A stretch of 64,000 bases of DNA from Aphrophora alni (lineage: Eukaryota; Arthropoda; Insecta; Hemiptera; Aphrophoridae). Both the position numbers and the translations under genes were made by a program. The stretch covers positions 6,974,724 through 7,038,723 of the forward strand of contig OY740776.1 of NCBI GenBank assembly GCA_963513935.1. Direction: 5' to 3'. Positions 59,919-64,000 of the stretch are shown in pieces. Numbering within the stretch: the stretch's first letter is position 1; every line of letters starts with the position of its first letter. Below the pieces are notes generated by a model. The model made no database searches. It had not been told where the DNA came from and saw only the letters and a list, made by a program, of their open reading frames with translations.

Positions 59919-60497
59919 CAGGGCCGGATTTCCCAATAAGCCCGAGCCTATGGGGGCAAGCTCCCTGGGGGCGCACGGCCGAGAGAAAAAAAAATTATAA
60001 AAAAATATCTAGAAATAAAAATAAATAGCTATAACTTTACATATTTTTTGAATTGATTACAAAAAAATCATTCTTATTTTGAAGTTCATTGGAACAAATA
60101 ATTGTTGGTAAAGTTAAACTATTTTTCAACATTACGCATCAACTTCTTTACAACATTGATCTCAAACAAGGGAGAACTGGCTGTAGGGAATGCTTTGTTG
60201 CGGGAATGCTCTGCGGGTTGGATCGTTTTGTTCCAGTCCCACAAACATGAGCTCACTATTTAATACATAAAATTACTAAAAGTGTTTTAAGATGGCATTT
60301 TGTTAAGCCTAAAACCAAGTAAATTACTCAAAAAACTTGCAATGGTAAAATTGAATCGTGGAGTGGTGTTTAAGCAATTAACATATAGGCCTGATATAAT
60401 TTTTTAATAAAGGTTTTTAGGGAAGTAACTTTAACCAAACTGGGGGGCGGTAAAAATTATGGGGCCTAGGGGCGCCAAAATGCTAAATCCGGCCCTG
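59919..60497. mobile_element. Non-autonomous hAT element with perfect 8-bp TSD
   Basis: The ends CAGGGCCGGATTT and AAATCCGGCCCTG are perfect inverted repeats typical of hAT. The duplication actccata is exact (59911-59918, 60498-60505). 579 bases, no transposase frame. Confidence 0.95.
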
Positions 60498-60696
60498 ACT
60501 CCATACCATCCAACAACTCCATATAGTGAAAGTGGTGGTTTATCAGGTGATGCAAGCCATGTCATACTCCAACTAAAATTAATCGTTGATTGTTATTGTG
60601 TATTCTAAAATTTCCTTTTATTTTCTCAAATATTCGTAGAATAGAAATAGTTATATGAAGGTTCAATATAAGTTGTAGACAAACAATTTCATCCAA

Positions 60697-60900
60697 TCAT
60701 TTATGAAGTTCCTCATTTTCCTTCACAAAAATAACTTCATCTACACTTGAGTTTTCTTTAGGTTGAGTTCTTGATAATATTTTATGATTTCTAAGAGGTT
60801 CGTTCTCAGAATCCTCAGACCCTAACTCTGAAGACGGTAGAGTTTACAGTTTAACTGGTCTGCCACCTGAGATAGTAATAACAGTTGGTTTATAAATTGG
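60697..60900 (-). pseudogene. Unassigned coding-like relic
   Basis: The minus-strand frame gives PIYKPTVITISGGRPVKL, a stop, then TLPSSELGSEDSENEPLRNH and a polar, Glu-rich end terminating in ENEELHK. The composition looks like a true protein C-terminus with one in-frame stop. I recognise no family; a transposon or retroelement protein is likeliest. Confidence 0.35.
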
Positions 60901-61433
60901 TTATTTTCTTCGATCAAGAGAAGAGAAGATAGGTACAATTAGAATATAATAAAAAGACTTCTACAAATAAGACTTCTATAAACAAATAATCACTTCTACT
61001 ATTCTCTTCGACTATCACCTCTTGTTGAAATATTCTGATAATCTAGTCCTCATCAGATTAAATCGGTCATTATTTTTCTTGACAAATCTAAGAATCATTT
61101 TAAAGTTGGGGAAAACTGGCAACTATAATCAGTGCCTAAGGATCTTTTCCTCCAAAACTTCTCAAGTTGGCTCTCTCTTACGGTTTAAAGAATCACTTTG
61201 GGAGGTAACCAACTGAACGGTGCCTTCGATAGCACAGATCAGGATTCAAAGTACGGAAAAGGCAGTTTAACGTCATACCTAGGAACGTGGTAGGCTTTAC
61301 TGGAATCAATTTCCTTCATGTTTAGAAAAAGAGAAAAAAGGCCTCAACTGTCAATTTGTCCTTGAAACGTTATCACATTTAATTTTAATTTTTCCTTTGC
61401 GAATCATGAGTCACCACTGTTAAACATTTAGTA

Positions 61434-62079
61434 CAGTAGGGCTCCGATTATCCGAGCTAATGTGGACCAGAGGACACTCGGATAACACGGGCAGACAGAC
61501 CGGCGAACAAGAGCGTCCCCCGCCGCTATTGGTAGCGTGTGCATTTTTGGCCGCCAGTTTGTTTTACGGGCGTTACAAAGACGTTTGGGGTTGATACAGT
61601 AATAAATAAACACGTAAAATTGAATTAAAATATTGAGATCACTTTATTACGAAACCCACAGTACTGCACTGTACTAAATATTACGTTGATAATATAAAAA
61701 ACACAGAAATAAGCTGTACTGAACAGCAAATAAAAAATACAGTATTTGTAAATCAAAATTCTAGCCTACAAATCTAAAACAAGGTCAATGGTGAATATGA
61801 AAATACACTTAAAAAGAGATACAGTATTGAAAACTGTTTTGTATTGTTACTTTACCAATGAAAATTGAATTTTAAAACTAAGCCTACTTCTTGAAAAAGT
61901 TCATCAGAGTTTTCTGCTTTACTGAACTGGCCCGCTTCTTTGCAGCACAGTAAAATAGCGAGTAAAATGACCGAGCGGTCTCCTCACTCCGCTTGCTCGC
62001 TACGGTACTGTACAGTATACAAACACTCGGTTGAACCGGAACTTGGTTAGTCGGGGCTCGGATAATCGGGGCCCTACTG
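61434..62079. mobile_element. Pogo/Tigger-like element (internally deleted)
   Basis: The ends CAGTAGGGCTCCGATTATCC and its inverse closing GGGGCCCTACTG, with a second inner match 'gctcggataat', are flanked by TA (61432-61433, 62080-62081). The ends resemble pogo/Tigger families. Minus-strand sequence ending at the stop 61884-61886 reads AAKKRASSVKQKTLMNFFKK, like a transposase C-terminus, so this is probably a deletion derivative that kept the end of its gene. Confidence 0.88.
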
Positions 62080-62229
62080 TACTACTCAGTTTACACGTTC
62101 AGCTTAAACTGTGCTGCAGATGCGATCAACACTTATATCCTATAAATTGATCTCAAAACATAATAACACAAAATTAACCTATCTAAAGATACAGAAGACT
62201 TGAATGGTAACTATACAAAGATATATCAA

Positions 62230-63735
62230 GTGTGTACAAACAAAAGAAATAAGGGAGATCTGAGCCAGGAATCCAGAAAGATAGGTTTGGAGATCAAGAC
62301 AAGAAAAAAAAAATCTTAGATACACAGAACAGACATTGGTTGTGGAAGCAGTGGCGGCGATAGCGGACTCGCGGTGCGGGGGGCCCGCGTGCTTTGGGGA
62401 CCCGCGAACCTTGACCGGGATTTTTGAGAAATTTTAGCGGGACCAGGTTCCTGCGACGGGCCCTGCCACACGGGCCCCCCTATCATAACAATATTTTTAT
62501 GAGTATTGTCAAGAAATTACTAAAATAAGGTAAAATGTCTTCAGACAAGATTATGCATCGTGCATCCAAAACGGCAATAACCATTATTTTTTAGAGAGGA
62601 GTATTTATTATTTAATGTCATGATACGAAGTATGTGTATGTTTACCGTTGGCCGATAAGTAATGCAGCTATCGCTACGTCGCGCATCGCTGTGACTATCC
62701 GGCGCCGGACGGCGAAAAGATAAACATCCGGTCCGGAAGGGGAAGATTAAAAATAGCATCAGGTATCAGGTCAACAAATAAACTTTCATATTGGTAACTC
62801 ATTAGTTGTGTTCAAATTTTGGAATGGTACGGTCGATTTATTGCGTGCGTTCTAAGCAGCAAATATGAGAAAGTGTGTGAACAGTCAAACAGTGAACAGT
62901 GTCGAGTGTGTGTTTTAGTTTTATATTAATTTAAGTGATGTCTACATCAGTAGTTAAAACTAATAAAGCTTAGTATGTTGTGAGTCAGTAGTGGAATGTT
63001 CGCAGAAAGGTCTTTGCCTTGCACCCCCCCCCACCAACACTGCCGCGCCAAGCCCAAGTGCAAGTTTAGGTGGAAATGCCCGTAATAATGTTTTTAAAGA
63101 TTATTGGGAGAGGGGGGCCCGATGAACAAACTTGCGGGGGGGCCCGCGGGTTCTTATCGCCGCCACTGTGTGGAAGGAGAGGAATTGGAGTGACTGGAGA
63201 AGTCGTTATTTTGGTAGTATAGTGTTGAGCAGTGAAGGAACAAATGCACACGTCCACAGTAGACTGAAGAAGGGAAAAATTTCCTTTGACTTGCGAGGTC
63301 TGTATGAAAATCACCTTAGCTGAATGAAAGAATAAAACTGATTATATTTGGAACAAATGGCACATTCATCTTGCTCTATGGCTGTGACTTGGAAAGACTG
63401 AAGTTTAATAAAAAAAAAAAGCACATTTTTGTTAATAGATTTCTGAGGTATATGATTTTAACCTATGATGGCCCAGAATAGTGAGGAAAAAGAATTAATT
63501 AAAGGAAATGAAGGTGGATTGGTCATGTTTCAAGGGGGGGGAGGATGAAGTTGTGAAACAGACTTTGGAATGGAAAGCCCAGGGTCAAAGAAGAAGAGGA
63601 CAACCTCATGACATGGTGAATGATGGAGAGGGAGTTAAGACTGGCGAAGAAAATATGGGGAGACGTGTAAGTGTTCTGCCATATGTTCCTTAGAGGAATA
63701 ACAGGACACAAGTCAATTCAAGTACAAAGAAAATA
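62230..63735 (+). pseudogene. LINE reverse transcriptase pseudogene, split by a hAT element
   Basis: C-terminal half of an RTE/CR1-like non-LTR reverse transcriptase. Before the insertion: SRKIGLEIKTRKKKIL (about 62265-62315), corresponding to the '-A-KIGL-IN--KTK' motif. After it: RYFGSIVLSSEGTNAHV, RLKKGKISF (63200-63290), ILLYGCDLERL (about 63370-63405), FVNRFLRYMIL, RWIGHV (about 63512) and, after a shift at a G-run (63533-63541), EDEVVKQTLEWKAQGQRRRG. The motif order matches the family (YLGSIV, LLYGCETW, RWIGHV, GKRRRGRP). Frameshifts and stops show that it is inactive. The 5' limit is uncertain. Confidence 0.85.
62349..63168. mobile_element. hAT-like element with perfect 8-bp TSD inside the LINE pseudogene
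   Basis: The ends CAGTGGCGGCGATAG and CTTATCGCCGCCACTG are inverted, each followed inward by gggggcccgcg-type G/C runs. The duplication tgtggaag is exact (62341-62348, 63169-63176). 820 bases, no intact transposase. A second GC-rich run near 62455-62480 hints at internal rearrangement. Confidence 0.93.
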
Positions 63736-64000
63736 AAGGCCTCCAAAGTAAAACATCTGTTGTTAACTTCCATTGAAGTAGTTCAACCCAACAACTTAAA
63801 AAAATACGAAGAATCTCAATTCAGATTTATTTTGTAAAATATGTAAATCTACTGGCAACAAAAAACACAGACCTTAAAGCACTAGTTAAAGCTAAAATAA
63901 AGAATTTAAGCAAAAAAATAGATTTATAGTGTGAGATTATAAACTTGTTCAGAAACCCATCGACAAAAATAAAGCCTAGATAAATAAAACATATAATTCT
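63736..64000. other. AT-rich end of window
   Basis: Nothing recognised. Confidence 0.4.

Overview
This is a eukaryotic, AT-rich window, almost certainly from an arthropod and probably an insect. The evidence is the great number of interstitial tracts of TTAGG, the arthropod telomere pentamer, in both orientations, spliceosomal introns, and many decayed transposable elements (mariner, hAT, pogo/Tigger-like, LINEs). A hemipteran source would fit the repeat-rich style, but that is only an impression. No bacterial, plastid or viral genes are present, and almost all short ORFs in the window are chance or transposon relics.

Only one host gene is supported: a plus-strand serine/threonine kinase of the DRAK/STK17 (death-associated protein kinase related) family. 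Six coding exons lie between 48066 and 57709. They join in frame with consensus GT/AG boundaries into 661 residues: a kinase domain missing only its extreme N-terminus, then a long Ser-rich tail of about 410 residues in the last exon. The exon carrying the start codon and first glycines was not found, so much of 1-48065 could be 5' intron rather than intergenic DNA.

1-48065 is a mosaic of repeats. It holds a dispersed SINE-like family (about 12 copies), a second SINE with clear tRNA A and B boxes, MITEs with exact target-site duplications, LINE fragments, a mariner transposase pseudogene split by a MITE, and a series of tandem arrays: 9062-9330, 12070-13010, 14345-14765, 19885-20690, 21386-22960, 25540-27175 and 32300-33540. 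Several arrays mix TTAGG blocks with unique or transposon-derived sequence.

The introns of the kinase gene carry a SINE, a hAT-type MITE, a Ty3/gypsy integrase relic and a tandem array that ends on the exon 2 acceptor, each unit repeating a 3'-splice-site-like stretch. Downstream (57710-64000) are the 3' UTR with several AATAAA signals, two hAT-like elements with perfect 8-bp duplications, a pogo/Tigger-like element and a LINE reverse transcriptase pseudogene split by one of the hAT elements.

I see no new biochemical system. The most unusual items are the array of decoy splice acceptors, the minisatellite built on a reverse transcriptase motif, the satellite made from SINE plus TTAGG, and several insertion histories that can be read exactly from target-site duplications.
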